Source: Neptunomonas japonica DSM 18939
Lineage (GTDB): Bacteria > Pseudomonadota > Gammaproteobacteria > Pseudomonadales > Balneatricaceae
Assembly: GCF_000422765.1 (NCBI RefSeq)
Contig: NZ_AUGR01000014.1
Coordinates: forward strand, 62,001-126,000
Direction: 5' to 3'
DNA length: 64,000 nt
Within the stretch, counting starts at the first letter, position 1. Each line of letters opens with the position of its first letter. This document shows positions 27,251-36,856 of the stretch, one piece after another. Made by a program: the position numbers and the translations under genes. The notes under the pieces are model-generated. The model did no database searches. It was not told the DNA's origin and saw only the letters and a list, made by a program, of their open reading frames with translations.

Positions 27251-28039
27251 ATGAATAAAAACCTATGTTCGTTGGCACTATCTATCATTTTCACAGCTGC
27301 TCCTTTTTCAGCCTTACACGCAGAAGAAGTAACCACACTTCGTATAGGGACAGAAGGAGCCTACCCTCCATTTAACTATTTCACTTCAGACGGTGAATTA
27401 GCGGGTTTTGATATAGAAATTGGTAAAGCGCTTTGTGAAAAGATCAAAGCAAAGTGCAGTTTCGTTGCACAAGATTGGGATGGCATTATCCCCGCATTAC
27501 TGGCCGGTAAATACGACGTCATTATTGCCTCAATGTTTATTACTGATAAGCGTAAACAAAAGGTTGATTTCACCCAGCCATATCAAAAATCAGCAATGAC
27601 CTTTGTGACAGAGAAATCATCAAAAATTACTGATTTTTCTCCTAAGGCACTCGCGGGTAAATCAATAGGTGCGCAGGGCTCAACAACGCAAGGAGAGTTC
27701 CTTTCTGCTGCCTACCCAGATTCTGACATCCGCTTATACCCCACTCAAGATGCCGTTAATCTAGATTTAATTTCAGGCCGTATTGATGCACAGGTCGGCG
27801 ACATGATTCCAATGCTCGACTGGACTCAAAAATCTGATGATGGTAACTGCTGTAAAATAGTAGGCACACCGATTACTGATCCAAAATATGTGGGTGATGG
27901 CGTTGGTATAGCATTGCGTCAGGAAGATGATGCTTTACGCCAGAAACTAAACCAAGCTCTGGACGAAATCGTTGCTGACGGAACCTACAAAGCCATTAAC
28001 GATAAGTTTTTCTCAGTGAACATTCTCACACTGAAATAA
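27251..28039 (+). CDS. Polar amino-acid ABC transporter, substrate-binding protein
   Basis: A 262-aa periplasmic binding protein with a signal peptide (SLALSIIFTAAPFSALHAEE). It has the HisJ/ArgT/AotJ family start LRIGTEGAYPPFNYF and the ELAGFDIEIGKALCEKI, DWDGIIPALLAGKYDVI and DFTQPY blocks. These point to a basic or polar amino acid such as arginine, ornithine, lysine or histidine. It is the first gene of an importer operon with two permeases, an ATPase and a decarboxylase. Which amino acid is bound cannot be read reliably. Confidence 0.9.
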   Translation: MNKNLCSLALSIIFTAAPFSALHAEEVTTLRIGTEGAYPPFNYFTSDGELAGFDIEIGKALCEKIKAKCSFVAQDWDGIIPALLAGKYDVIIASMFITDKRKQKVDFTQPYQKSAMTFVTEKSSKITDFSPKALAGKSIGAQGSTTQGEFLSAAYPDSDIRLYPTQDAVNLDLISGRIDAQVGDMIPMLDWTQKSDDGNCCKIVGTPITDPKYVGDGVGIALRQEDDALRQKLNQALDEIVADGTYKAINDKFFSVNILTLK

Positions 28040-28078
28040 AACACAAAACTCATAATGTCTTAACTCCGAGGATGCCTT

Positions 28079-28792
28079 ATGGAGTGGTTTGAGTACCTTA
28101 GTTTCGGTAACAACGGTTGGGGAGACGAACTAGCTAGTGGGTTGGGTATTACCCTGTCACTAGCCCTCATCACCTTACCTATCGGGTTGTTTTTAGGCTT
28201 TAGTGTCGCCGCCGCTTCAGTGGCAAAAAAAACCTACCCACGCTTAATCGCATTTACTTTCACAACAATGATTCGGGGGCTTCCTGAGCTACTAACCTTA
28301 TTTATTATCTACCATGGTGTAGGGCTGCTACTTAATAAAATAATAAAGTGGCTAAACCCCGATGCTGGTTTCTTTGAGTTAAGCCCTTTTGTAGCAGGAA
28401 TTATTGCGCTTGGGCTGGTATTTGGGGGCTACTCTGGCGAAGTATTACGTGGAGCATGGCAAGCATTAGACAAAGGGCAACGAGAGGCTGCCCTCGCTAC
28501 CGGCATGAACCAGCTACAAATATTTCGCCTCATTGAATTACCTCAAATGCTACGTCTAGCTTTACCCGGGCTAGGGAATTTATGGATTAACTTACTCAAA
28601 GATACCGCCTTAGTCTCAGTCATTGCACTAAACGACCTAATGCGAATGGCCAATATTGCAGTGGGTTCCACCAAAAAACCTTTCCTCTTTTTCCTCACCG
28701 TTTGTTTAACCTACTGGGCCATTTGCATCTTTTTTGAATGGTGCATAGCTCGACTGGAAAAAAGAGCAAATAGAGGAATACGAACCTCATGA
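28079..28792 (+). CDS. Polar amino-acid ABC transporter, permease (HisQ-like)
   Basis: A 237-aa inner-membrane permease with several hydrophobic helices and the EAA loop ALDKGQREAALATGMNQLQ. It corresponds to the HisQ/ArtQ partner of the heterodimeric channel. It overlaps the next permease gene by 4 nt (ATGA), showing translational coupling. Confidence 0.88.
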   Translation: MEWFEYLSFGNNGWGDELASGLGITLSLALITLPIGLFLGFSVAAASVAKKTYPRLIAFTFTTMIRGLPELLTLFIIYHGVGLLLNKIIKWLNPDAGFFELSPFVAGIIALGLVFGGYSGEVLRGAWQALDKGQREAALATGMNQLQIFRLIELPQMLRLALPGLGNLWINLLKDTALVSVIALNDLMRMANIAVGSTKKPFLFFLTVCLTYWAICIFFEWCIARLEKRANRGIRTS

Positions 28793-29535
28793 TTGAAGTA
28801 CTTATCGACTATTGGCCAAAGCTACTTGACGGAATGTCCATGACCTTAAAACTGACCTTTATATCAGTTGTTATTGCCGGTCTGTTGTCACTCCCATTAG
28901 CTATTTTGCGTCGAAGTAAAAACAAAGCATTCCAATGGCCAATACGGCTGTTTGTCTCTTTTTTTCGCGGCACTCCCTTATTAGCACAACTGTTTTTGAT
29001 TTATTACGGTTCGGGCCAATTTCGTGAAGAGTTAACCGACTTAGGGGTTTGGTGGTTTTTTAGAGACCCATTTTATTGCGCGCTTTTCACTTTTGCTTTG
29101 AACTCAACTGCTTACCAGTTGGAAATATTACGTGGCGGATTACAAGCAGTTCCTTACGGCGAGATTGAAGCAGGTGTTGCTCTGGGTATGCCTCGTACAC
29201 TGCTCTATCGAAAAATAATCCTCCCACACACCTATAGAATTGCGTTACCTGCACTGGGCAACGAGATCATTCTCATGCTTAAAGGAAGTGCTATTGCCAG
29301 TGTTATAACACTACTGGATGTTATGGGGCACACCCGCCGTGTTTTCTCGCAAACTTTCGATATATCAGTTTATTTCTGGGCGGCATTAATTTACTTGATG
29401 ATTACCACCTTGTTTGTTTTCGCATGGCGGTTATTAGAAAAACGACTAACACGTCACATGTGCTATCCCGTTAATAGCAAACTGCCGGCACCCAAAGCCC
29501 TCAACACACCCAAGGAAACATGCCATGTCAACTAA
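28789..29535 (+). CDS. Polar amino-acid ABC transporter, permease (HisM-like)
   Basis: A 248-aa inner-membrane permease: the FFRGTPLLAQLFLIYYG motif and the EAA loop GEIEAGVALGMPRTLLYRKI are characteristic of the HisM/ArtM group. It overlaps both neighbours, so it is part of a tightly coupled operon. The C-terminal tail after the last helix is polar and Pro-rich. Confidence 0.88.
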   Translation: MIEVLIDYWPKLLDGMSMTLKLTFISVVIAGLLSLPLAILRRSKNKAFQWPIRLFVSFFRGTPLLAQLFLIYYGSGQFREELTDLGVWWFFRDPFYCALFTFALNSTAYQLEILRGGLQAVPYGEIEAGVALGMPRTLLYRKIILPHTYRIALPALGNEIILMLKGSAIASVITLLDVMGHTRRVFSQTFDISVYFWAALIYLMITTLFVFAWRLLEKRLTRHMCYPVNSKLPAPKALNTPKETCHVN

Positions 29536-30307
29536 CTTACAGTCCGAACCCGCACTGCACGTAGAAGAACTACATAAATCCTTTGGTGATATAAAAGTAC
29601 TTAAAGGCGTGTCCCTCACTGCTAAAAAACATGATGTCATCAGTATTATTGGATCAAGTGGTTCTGGTAAAAGCACCTTTTTACGCTGTATGAATTTATT
29701 AGAGTTTCCTAATGCGGGAAGAATTAGAGTACATGGTGAACAGCTGGACCTTTCTCAAGGTGTAGAACAGGGGAATTCAAAAAACCGCCAAAACCAAATT
29801 GAACGTATTCGTTCACGCTTAGGTATGGTTTTCCAATCTTTCAATCTATGGTCTCACATGAGTGTTCTGGAAAATGTCATGCTCGGCCCATGTACTGTTC
29901 TCAAACGCAATCGTGACTCGGTTGAAGTGCAAGCCAAAGCACTACTAAGCCGTGTTGGCATGCTTGAAAAATGTCACATGTACCCGGACCACCTTTCTGG
30001 CGGCCAAAAACAGAGAGTTGCTATTGCTAGAGCCCTAGCAATGGAGCCTGACGTTATGCTCTTTGATGAACCTACTTCAGCACTAGACCCAGAACTTGTA
30101 AACGAGGTTCTACTGGTTATTCGCGAGCTTGCCGAAGAAGGTCGCACCATGATCATGGTGACTCATGAGATGCGTTTTGCGCGTGACGTTTCATCGCATG
30201 TTGTTTATCTGCACCAAGGAAAAATTGAAGAACAAGGCCCTCCTGAGCAATTATTTAATGCCCCCCAATCCGAGCATCTGCAGCGCTTTCTATCAACTCA
30301 GTATTAA
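29525..30307 (+). CDS. Polar amino-acid ABC transporter, ATP-binding protein (HisP-like)
   Basis: A 260-aa ATPase with Walker A IGSSGSGKST, signature LSGGQKQRVAIARAL, Walker B VMLFDEPTSALD and the H-loop VTHEM. It is a typical HisP/GlnQ-type subunit energising the two permeases just upstream. It overlaps the preceding permease gene by 11 nt. Confidence 0.92.
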   Translation: MSTNLQSEPALHVEELHKSFGDIKVLKGVSLTAKKHDVISIIGSSGSGKSTFLRCMNLLEFPNAGRIRVHGEQLDLSQGVEQGNSKNRQNQIERIRSRLGMVFQSFNLWSHMSVLENVMLGPCTVLKRNRDSVEVQAKALLSRVGMLEKCHMYPDHLSGGQKQRVAIARALAMEPDVMLFDEPTSALDPELVNEVLLVIRELAEEGRTMIMVTHEMRFARDVSSHVVYLHQGKIEEQGPPEQLFNAPQSEHLQRFLSTQY

Positions 30308-30348
30308 TTTATGCAGCAATTTCACTTCTACGAATACGAGAACATATT

Positions 30349-31800
30349 ATGAACCAGGCTGTTGCTTTGCACCCATGGGAAAGACCGCACCACCTTAATA
30401 GTGAAGAAAATGTATTAATGATTGATGGTGTTAATGTAAATCATTTAATTAAAAGATACGGATCTCCTTTATTTGTCTACTCAGAAAACAAATTACGAGA
30501 AAACGCCTTAGATATCTTGAGTAGCTTTCGTCAAGTACACGAAAAAACACGTGTATGTTTTGCTAGTAAAGCTTGTGCCAACCTTTCTGTTTTAAAAGTA
30601 TTTAAAGAGGCTGGGCTATCGATAGAAGTGAACTCAGGGGGTGAGTTTTTCAAAGCATCTGCCGCAGGCTATCTACCAGAAGATATGGTGTTTAATGGCG
30701 TCGCTAAACAACATAACGAGCTGCGCGAAGTCATCAATGCAGGGATTAAAGCAATAAATGTTGATTCTCTCTCAGAACTGCAACGCATTCTGAATATTGC
30801 ATTGTCACTTAACAAACAAGCTAATATTGCTCTACGTATCATTCCAGAAATCAAGGGCGGGGCAACCGCAGGCTGGGAAACAGGAACATCCGCTTCAAAA
30901 TTCGGTATGAGCCGCGATGAGCAGTTACATGCTATCCAGCTCATCAACCGACATCCTGATTCATTAAAAGTGCGTGGCATACATGCTCATATCGGAACAC
31001 AAGTGAATGAGGTCAGCGCATTTCAAGCAGAAGCGGATTTTCTGATTGCATACGCTAACGAGATACGCTCATTACTGCCTTATCCTTTAGAGCATATTAA
31101 CTTAGGTGGCGGATACCCTAAAAACTATACTAGCCACCAAGATAATCTGAATACCGTATCAGAGCATTACAAACAGAACTATCGTACGCAAATTGATTTT
31201 AGCGTTTTATCCGAAATTTTAATCAAACCCATCACAGATGCTTTGGGCTGTGAAATCGAAATTATTGTTGAGCCTGGCCGCAGTATGGTAAGCGATACAG
31301 CCATTATGTTGACACGTATTGAAGCAGAGAAAACCCGAAACCAGCATCCCGTATATTATTTAGACGCGGGCTATAGTGTGTTGTTTGATATTTATAATGG
31401 CTGGTATTTCCACATGGTAAATGCATCACGCACTGATGATACAGACACAAAATTATGTCGTATGGTGGGGCCTTTATGTGACAGCAGCGATACTTACTAT
31501 GATATCGAAGGTGAAGGGTCAGTAAAGTCTCTCCTCCAAGCCGAACCTAACTTAGAAGCTCACCAGGAAATACTAAAAAAAGTATTAGTACGCCAGCCAA
31601 ATATGCGTGAGCTACCCGCCGACACTCAAGTGGGTGATGTTATAGCATTATTAGACACTGGCGCTTATGCCTTAGAAATGATGAACGAGTATTGTGGCCG
31701 ACAATCTGCAGCCGCCGTAATGCTAGATGGAAACCAAGAAAGCAGGCTCATTCGCAGGCGCGCGAAATATGAAGACTTGTTGACGTACGACATCTCATAA
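30349..31800 (+). CDS. PLP-dependent fold-III amino-acid decarboxylase (DapDC/ODC-like)
   Basis: A 483-aa enzyme of the alanine-racemase-fold decarboxylases. The PLP Lys lies in CFASKACANLSVLKVF. The phosphate-binding glycines are in LGGGYPKN and VEPGRSMV. The substrate-side motif is GPLCDSSD, where diaminopimelate decarboxylases usually have CESGD and ornithine decarboxylases CDGLD. The active-site TGAYALEM motif closes the C-terminal domain. It lies in one operon with an amino-acid importer, so it probably decarboxylates the imported amino acid to an amine. The neighbouring amine dehydrogenases make an amine-forming role attractive, although those enzymes work in the periplasm. Exact substrate unknown. 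Confidence 0.8.
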   Translation: MNQAVALHPWERPHHLNSEENVLMIDGVNVNHLIKRYGSPLFVYSENKLRENALDILSSFRQVHEKTRVCFASKACANLSVLKVFKEAGLSIEVNSGGEFFKASAAGYLPEDMVFNGVAKQHNELREVINAGIKAINVDSLSELQRILNIALSLNKQANIALRIIPEIKGGATAGWETGTSASKFGMSRDEQLHAIQLINRHPDSLKVRGIHAHIGTQVNEVSAFQAEADFLIAYANEIRSLLPYPLEHINLGGGYPKNYTSHQDNLNTVSEHYKQNYRTQIDFSVLSEILIKPITDALGCEIEIIVEPGRSMVSDTAIMLTRIEAEKTRNQHPVYYLDAGYSVLFDIYNGWYFHMVNASRTDDTDTKLCRMVGPLCDSSDTYYDIEGEGSVKSLLQAEPNLEAHQEILKKVLVRQPNMRELPADTQVGDVIALLDTGAYALEMMNEYCGRQSAAAVMLDGNQESRLIRRRAKYEDLLTYDIS

Positions 31801-31820
31801 GACAGCTCCAAATAAACAAC

Positions 31821-31850
31821 AGGCCCAAAGATCAGACTATCTAAGGGCCT
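31821..31850. terminator. Shared hairpin between decarboxylase and glcF
   Basis: Imperfect inverted repeat AGGCCC...GGGCCT with an inner AGAT/ATCT pairing, lying between two convergent genes. The flanking T runs are weak, so its terminator role is only probable. Confidence 0.45.
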
Positions 31851-31874
31851 ATGATAAAGAGTTGTCCACGCGCC

Positions 31875-33092
31875 TTAACGATCCAGCAACTCAATCCAAT
31901 GCTGCACAGGCACTTTAGCTTTTGACTCAAGGTGCAACTGACAACCTACGTTTGAGGTCACGATACGGTCTGGCTGCTCCCCTGTTAGCGCTTCTAGCTT
32001 ATTACTCAACAGTTTTTGGCTCATTTCAGGCTGTAAAATTGAATAAGTTCCCGCCGAACCACAGCACAGGTGTTTATCCTTAGTTCGAGCCAGTTCAATG
32101 CCTGCTTGTTGAAGTATATTCTCAACCACACCACTTTGCTGCATCGCATGTTGCAACGTACAAGGGCAGTGCACCGCTACTTTTTCAGAAGGCTTATCTG
32201 CGCTGAAAACAAGCCGGGTGAGATCTTCAGCTTGCAGTACTTCGCTAATATCTTTGGTCAGTTCACTGATTTTTGCTGCTTTATCAACATAGCGAGCATC
32301 ATGCCTTAGCGCGTAACCGTAATCTTGCAACATCGCTCCGCAGCCCGATGCCGTCATCACGATAGCTTCAACGCCGGCCTCTACTGCTGGCCACCAGGCG
32401 TCAATATTTCGCCTCATAAAATCTAAACCTTCATCATGTGCACCAAGATGATAACTAACCGCACCACAACAACCAGCTTTAGGCTCTTCCACCAGCGTAA
32501 TGCCTAATTTATCGAGAACACGCGCGGTAGATATATTGGTATTTGGAGTTGTGCTGGGTTGTGCGCAACCTGCTAATGCCAGCATTACTCGAGTGTGACG
32601 CTTCGCAGGCCAAGGACTATTTACCTCTCGCTTAGGGGGTATTTTTGTTTTAACGGCTTCGGGCATGATTGGCCGAAGAACCTGCCCTACTTTTAGTAAT
32701 GAGCCAAATCGCTGTGAATAAGGAAGTACCTGTCGAAGCGCCCAACGCATGAGCTTTTGATTAAACGGGCGCTCGAGTTTTTTCTCGATTTCAGCACGCC
32801 CAAAATCAATCAACCGGCCATATTGAACACCTGAAGGACAGGTTGTTTCACAACTACGACACGTTAAACAGCGGTCTAAATGCGTACGCGTTTTTTCAGT
32901 AATCTCTCCACCCTCAAGCAATTGCTTGATCAGATAAATACGCCCACGCGGTCCATCTCGCTCATCATTAAGTTCTTGGTAAGTTGGACAGGTCGCATTG
33001 CAAAAGCCGCAGTGCACACAGCTTCTGAGAATCTTTTCAGCGTCTTGCCCTTGCAGGGAGTCTTGATAGTGTGGAATTAGGTCCGTTTTCAT
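31875..33092 (-). CDS. glcF: Glycolate oxidase iron-sulfur subunit
   Basis: 405 aa with two 4Fe-4S binding motifs, CVHCGFCNATCPTYQ and CLTCRSCETTCPSG, in the first 100 residues. Two CCG domains follow (GCCGAVSYHLG, LCCGSAGTYS), as in GlcF. It carries electrons from the FAD subunits GlcD/GlcE to the respiratory chain during oxidation of glycolate to glyoxylate at the inner membrane. It is third in the minus-strand operon glcDEF. Confidence 0.95.
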   Translation of the reverse strand: MKTDLIPHYQDSLQGQDAEKILRSCVHCGFCNATCPTYQELNDERDGPRGRIYLIKQLLEGGEITEKTRTHLDRCLTCRSCETTCPSGVQYGRLIDFGRAEIEKKLERPFNQKLMRWALRQVLPYSQRFGSLLKVGQVLRPIMPEAVKTKIPPKREVNSPWPAKRHTRVMLALAGCAQPSTTPNTNISTARVLDKLGITLVEEPKAGCCGAVSYHLGAHDEGLDFMRRNIDAWWPAVEAGVEAIVMTASGCGAMLQDYGYALRHDARYVDKAAKISELTKDISEVLQAEDLTRLVFSADKPSEKVAVHCPCTLQHAMQQSGVVENILQQAGIELARTKDKHLCCGSAGTYSILQPEMSQKLLSNKLEALTGEQPDRIVTSNVGCQLHLESKAKVPVQHWIELLDR

Positions 33093-33103
33093 AAAAGCCT
33101 ACT

Positions 33104-34189
33104 CTACATCCAGTTATACAAACGCCCGGGATTAAAAATACCATCAGGGTCAAACGACGCTTTAATCCGTTTCTGGATTACCTGAAGAGCTTCCGGGGTT
33201 GAGTGCATCACTTCAGCGCTTCGGTCTCCACCAGAATAAAGGCTCACTTGCCCTCCAGCACTTACCGCTAGTGATTCCATATGAAGTTTATCTTGCTCGC
33301 CACGGAACCAGCGCTGTGAGCCTCCCCAATCAATAATAGAATGCTCATCAAGAGATGGAATGTTAGCTGCTGAATTAACCGAAAAACGCCACAACGGCAT
33401 ACCAGCATTGTCCTTAGATGAATCCTTATCAAAAAATGCTAATTCTTGCTGCCCTAGCTGCAGCCAAAACTCATCAGCCTTATTTTGCGCTAACTCTGCT
33501 GTTTTCCATTCTTTGACAGTAGCCTCAACCGCAGAAAGTGCACCAGACAAACGCACATATAACCGCCCCTGCAACCAACAGGCAGCAGACAGTGGTTTAG
33601 GCCGTGCTGCAAGTTGATTCATAAAGCCGATAGCATCCCGTGCGCCCATATCCCAAACTACGGTGCGACTTGCCGCCGGTTTTGGCAGTACTTTTAGGCT
33701 AATTTCAGTGATAACACCTAACGAGCCCATTGCTCCCGCTTGTAAGCGCGAGACATCATAACCGGCTACATTTTTCATCACTTGGCCACCGAACTTTAAA
33801 TGTTCTCCAAGGCCATTAATTAAGCGAACACCCAATACATGATCACGTACTGATCCTGCCCAAGGTCGTCCCGGACCTGATTGATTACAGGCCAAAGTAC
33901 CACCTATAGTCGCCATACCTGAAAAACGTGGTGGCTCAAACGCCAACATTTGGTTGTTCTCAGCTAGCGCCGCTTCTATCTCTGTTAATGGTGTTCCTGC
34001 TCTGGCAGTTAGTACTAGCTCTACAGGCTGGTAGTTCACAATCCCACTATGCCCAGAGACATCCAGCCGTTCACCAATGGCCTTGCGCCCCATAAATGAC
34101 TTACTGCCACCACCTATAATATTCAGCGCCTGCCTATCATTGCGGGCAGCAAGGACCTGCTGCTGTAACTCAGTAGAGATATCATCCAT
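33104..34189 (-). CDS. glcE: Glycolate oxidase FAD-binding subunit
   Basis: A 361-aa FAD_binding_4 protein, shorter than GlcD and lacking part of its C-terminal domain, as is normal for GlcE. The PP-loop region (NIIGGGSKSFMGRK) and the glycine-rich SGMATIGGTLACNQSGPGRP are visible. It overlaps the glcD stop by 8 nt and is followed by glcF after 11 nt, giving the standard operon order. Confidence 0.92.
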   Translation of the reverse strand: MDDISTELQQQVLAARNDRQALNIIGGGSKSFMGRKAIGERLDVSGHSGIVNYQPVELVLTARAGTPLTEIEAALAENNQMLAFEPPRFSGMATIGGTLACNQSGPGRPWAGSVRDHVLGVRLINGLGEHLKFGGQVMKNVAGYDVSRLQAGAMGSLGVITEISLKVLPKPAASRTVVWDMGARDAIGFMNQLAARPKPLSAACWLQGRLYVRLSGALSAVEATVKEWKTAELAQNKADEFWLQLGQQELAFFDKDSSKDNAGMPLWRFSVNSAANIPSLDEHSIIDWGGSQRWFRGEQDKLHMESLAVSAGGQVSLYSGGDRSAEVMHSTPEALQVIQKRIKASFDPDGIFNPGRLYNWM

Positions 34190-35657
34190 GAGCAGCGCCC
34201 TCCTTATTTGTATTTATTTCCTTAGGCTCAATCGAGCGATATTCTTGGCAGCGACGTAAAGTAGGCACACCCTTGCCTGGGTTCAATGTACCCAGAGGAT
34301 CAAAGGCATCTTTAATAGCGTTAAATTGGAGTAACTCCAGTTCGGTAAATTGCACCGACATCTGGCGTATTTTCTCGATTCCAACACCATGCTCACCGGT
34401 AATACAGCCACCGACAGCAACACAAAGTTCGAGTATCTTGCCACCAAACTCTTCGGTCTTTTCAAACTCACCGGGAATGTTTGCATCAAACAAAATTAAT
34501 GGGTGCAAATTGCCATCGCCAGCATGAAAGACATTCGCTACACGCAATTGATAGTACTCAGATAAGCGCTGCATTTCGCTTAACACATGTGCTAACTGGC
34601 CGCGCGGAATAGTGCCATCCATACAGTAATAATCAGGAGAAATACGCCCTACCGCCGGAAAAGCTGATTTTCGACCTTTCCACAAAAGGGCACGTTCAGC
34701 TTCTGTTTGTGACGTTCTAATAGAGGTTGCGCCAAAGGAATTAAATAGCTTTTCAACTTGCTCAATATGCTCTTGAACCTCTTCTGAGGTGCCATCAACT
34801 TCACATAGTAATAACGCTTTAGCCTCTTTGGGGTAACCTGCTTTAGCAAAGTCTTCTGCTGCTGAAATCGCATAAGAATCCATCATTTCTAACCCTGCGG
34901 GGATAATACCGCTAGCGATAATACCGCCGACAGAGTCCCCCGCTTGCTGGACGTTATCAAACCCAGCCATCACCACGCGGGCTTTTTCAGGTATGGGCAG
35001 TAACTTAACCTGAATCTCGGTAATTACACCGAGCAAACCCTCTGAACCATTAATCAGTGCTAACAAGTCTAAGCCGCAGCTATCGAGCCCATCGCTACCT
35101 AATGTGACCTTCTCGCCCTCTACGGTAAGCATGTCTACACTCAAAACATTATGTACCGTAAGGCCATATTTAAGGCAATGCACACCGCCTGAGTTTTCAG
35201 CAACATTACCGCCAATCGTGCACGCTATCTGGGAAGACGGATCAGGCCCGTAATACAAACCATATTCAGCCGCAGCCTCACTAATGGCTAAATTACGCAC
35301 ACCAGGCTGCAATCTAGCCGTGCGTGTTTGCGGGTTAATCTCAAGAATGTTTATAAACTTAGCTAACGAGAGGACAACACCTTCAGCATTTGGCATTGCT
35401 CCAGCACATAGGCCAGTACCTGCACCACGCGCAACCACAGGAATAGCATGGCTATGGCAAATACGTAGAACGTCTTGCACTTGCGATACTGTTTCCGGCA
35501 GTACGACAATCAGCGGCATCTCGCAATACATCGACAAGCCATCGCATTCATAAGGCTTGAGTGTTTCTTCATCAGCAATTACATTTTGTGGTGCAATAAA
35601 GCCACGAAATAACTGACACAACTCATCTTTACTCAGCTTGTTTGTCGTACTCATCAA
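34182..35657 (-). CDS. glcD: Glycolate oxidase catalytic FAD subunit
   Basis: A 491-aa flavoprotein of the GlcD/D-lactate dehydrogenase family. The FAD-binding PP loop PVVARGAGTGLCAGA, the TIGGNVAENSGGVHCLKYG motif, and the C-terminal histidines in NVFHAGDGNLHP and GGCITGEHGVGIEK are all present. It oxidises glycolate (or a related 2-hydroxy acid) to glyoxylate. First gene of glcDEF; no glcC regulator lies next to it. Confidence 0.95.
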   Translation of the reverse strand: MMSTTNKLSKDELCQLFRGFIAPQNVIADEETLKPYECDGLSMYCEMPLIVVLPETVSQVQDVLRICHSHAIPVVARGAGTGLCAGAMPNAEGVVLSLAKFINILEINPQTRTARLQPGVRNLAISEAAAEYGLYYGPDPSSQIACTIGGNVAENSGGVHCLKYGLTVHNVLSVDMLTVEGEKVTLGSDGLDSCGLDLLALINGSEGLLGVITEIQVKLLPIPEKARVVMAGFDNVQQAGDSVGGIIASGIIPAGLEMMDSYAISAAEDFAKAGYPKEAKALLLCEVDGTSEEVQEHIEQVEKLFNSFGATSIRTSQTEAERALLWKGRKSAFPAVGRISPDYYCMDGTIPRGQLAHVLSEMQRLSEYYQLRVANVFHAGDGNLHPLILFDANIPGEFEKTEEFGGKILELCVAVGGCITGEHGVGIEKIRQMSVQFTELELLQFNAIKDAFDPLGTLNPGKGVPTLRRCQEYRSIEPKEINTNKEGAAHG

Positions 35658-35887
35658 ACGGCTCCGGCATCTGTATAGTGATACATATACACCATAAACG
35701 ACTGGTTTTTACTAAATCTTATAACGTGATGCAAATCGATGGCATTTTATTTTTTGGCAATGATGATTTCAACCTTAACCTTGAAGCAAAAATCGAAAGC
35801 AAACAATAGCTTCTCAATAAAGGAAGCATTAACTGTGCTAGGCTTTAGCATTATTAAAAATAAAGAAATTGATACAGGCTTGATGAG

Positions 35888-36289
35888 TTGAACAAAATAA
35901 CCCGTGTTGGTGTAAAAAAAGGCTTAATGATTGGCTGCGGTTGGTTCTTTATCGCGTTAGGTGCCATCGGCGTTGTCTTGCCTATTTTACCCACTACGCC
36001 ATTTCTTATCTTAGCACTTGGCTGCTTTGCCAAAAGTTCGCCGCGCTTTCATCAGATGTTACTGAATAATCGTTGGTTTGGACCTGCGTTAAAAGAGTGG
36101 GAGTCCACTCATCGGATGTCACGCCAAACCAAAAAACGCTCTACACTCATGATTATTGCTACTTTCTCAATATCCATACTTATATTGTCTGACCGTCCTT
36201 ATCTACAACTGATGTTGGTGAGCTGTGCCAGCATATTATTATTCTTTCTATGGCGTATTAAAGAAATACCGCCCGCTCATAACTCATAA
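35888..36289 (+). CDS. DUF454 (YbaN-like) inner-membrane protein
   Basis: A 133-aa membrane protein with two hydrophobic regions. The DUF454 signature is clear: LGAIGVVLPILPTTPFLILA followed by CFAKSSPRFHQ. The start is TTG at 35888; no upstream ATG in frame exists and the next Met would remove the conserved N-terminus. Function of the family is not known. It is divergent from glcD. Confidence 0.85.
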   Translation: MNKITRVGVKKGLMIGCGWFFIALGAIGVVLPILPTTPFLILALGCFAKSSPRFHQMLLNNRWFGPALKEWESTHRMSRQTKKRSTLMIIATFSISILILSDRPYLQLMLVSCASILLFFLWRIKEIPPAHNS

Positions 36290-36302
36290 CCACCAGCACA
36301 GA

Positions 36303-36746
36303 TTATAGCCGTTGCCACCAAGGGATCTCTTTGCGCAGCATGACACTCTCGCTTAAAGTATCAAATAGCTGATTCATATGTTGATAGTACTCAAACTTAA
36401 CACCGTCATTTTCGCTCATTAGCACAAAGACAGTAATCGCCTTAGCACGCTTCTTATATAGCATGATCTTGAAGTCATCGAGCTGATACTCAGTATCACC
36501 CTCCTTAGTTGTAATAATGAGTGTCTCTTTATTGAGGGTTAGCTGCGTATAACTAAACTCGTCGAAGCCCTTCTTAACACTTGGAAGCCTAATAATTAAG
36601 ACCGCTACAAAAAAAGTGATGGCTACGGTGCTAGATAAAATATTTTCGATGACAGTAACTACTAAAATTAAACCTAACCCCAATGCCATTTCTAAACGCT
36701 TACCTAAATAGCGATATACTGCGGTCCGGCTACGCTGGAAAACCAT
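36303..36746 (-). CDS. Small membrane protein, YcxB-like
   Basis: 147 aa with one or two hydrophobic segments near residues 20-55 (LGLGLILVVTVIENILSSTV, FFVAVLIIRLP). The C-terminal domain is beta-rich and soluble-looking (LTLNKETLIITTKEGDTEYQ, DFKIMLYKKRAKAITVFVL). This layout resembles YcxB-like proteins but the match is weak. Convergent with the DUF454 gene. Function unknown. Confidence 0.55.
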   Translation of the reverse strand: MVFQRSRTAVYRYLGKRLEMALGLGLILVVTVIENILSSTVAITFFVAVLIIRLPSVKKGFDEFSYTQLTLNKETLIITTKEGDTEYQLDDFKIMLYKKRAKAITVFVLMSENDGVKFEYYQHMNQLFDTLSESVMLRKEIPWWQRL

Positions 36747-36856
36747 GATGAATCCTCAAATAATCTTCACTAGAGATTAATACCTCGATAATTTTAAAAA
36801 AGTACCAAAAAGCGTATTAATAACAACCAGCTCCTGCGATAAAACTAGCAAGCTTC

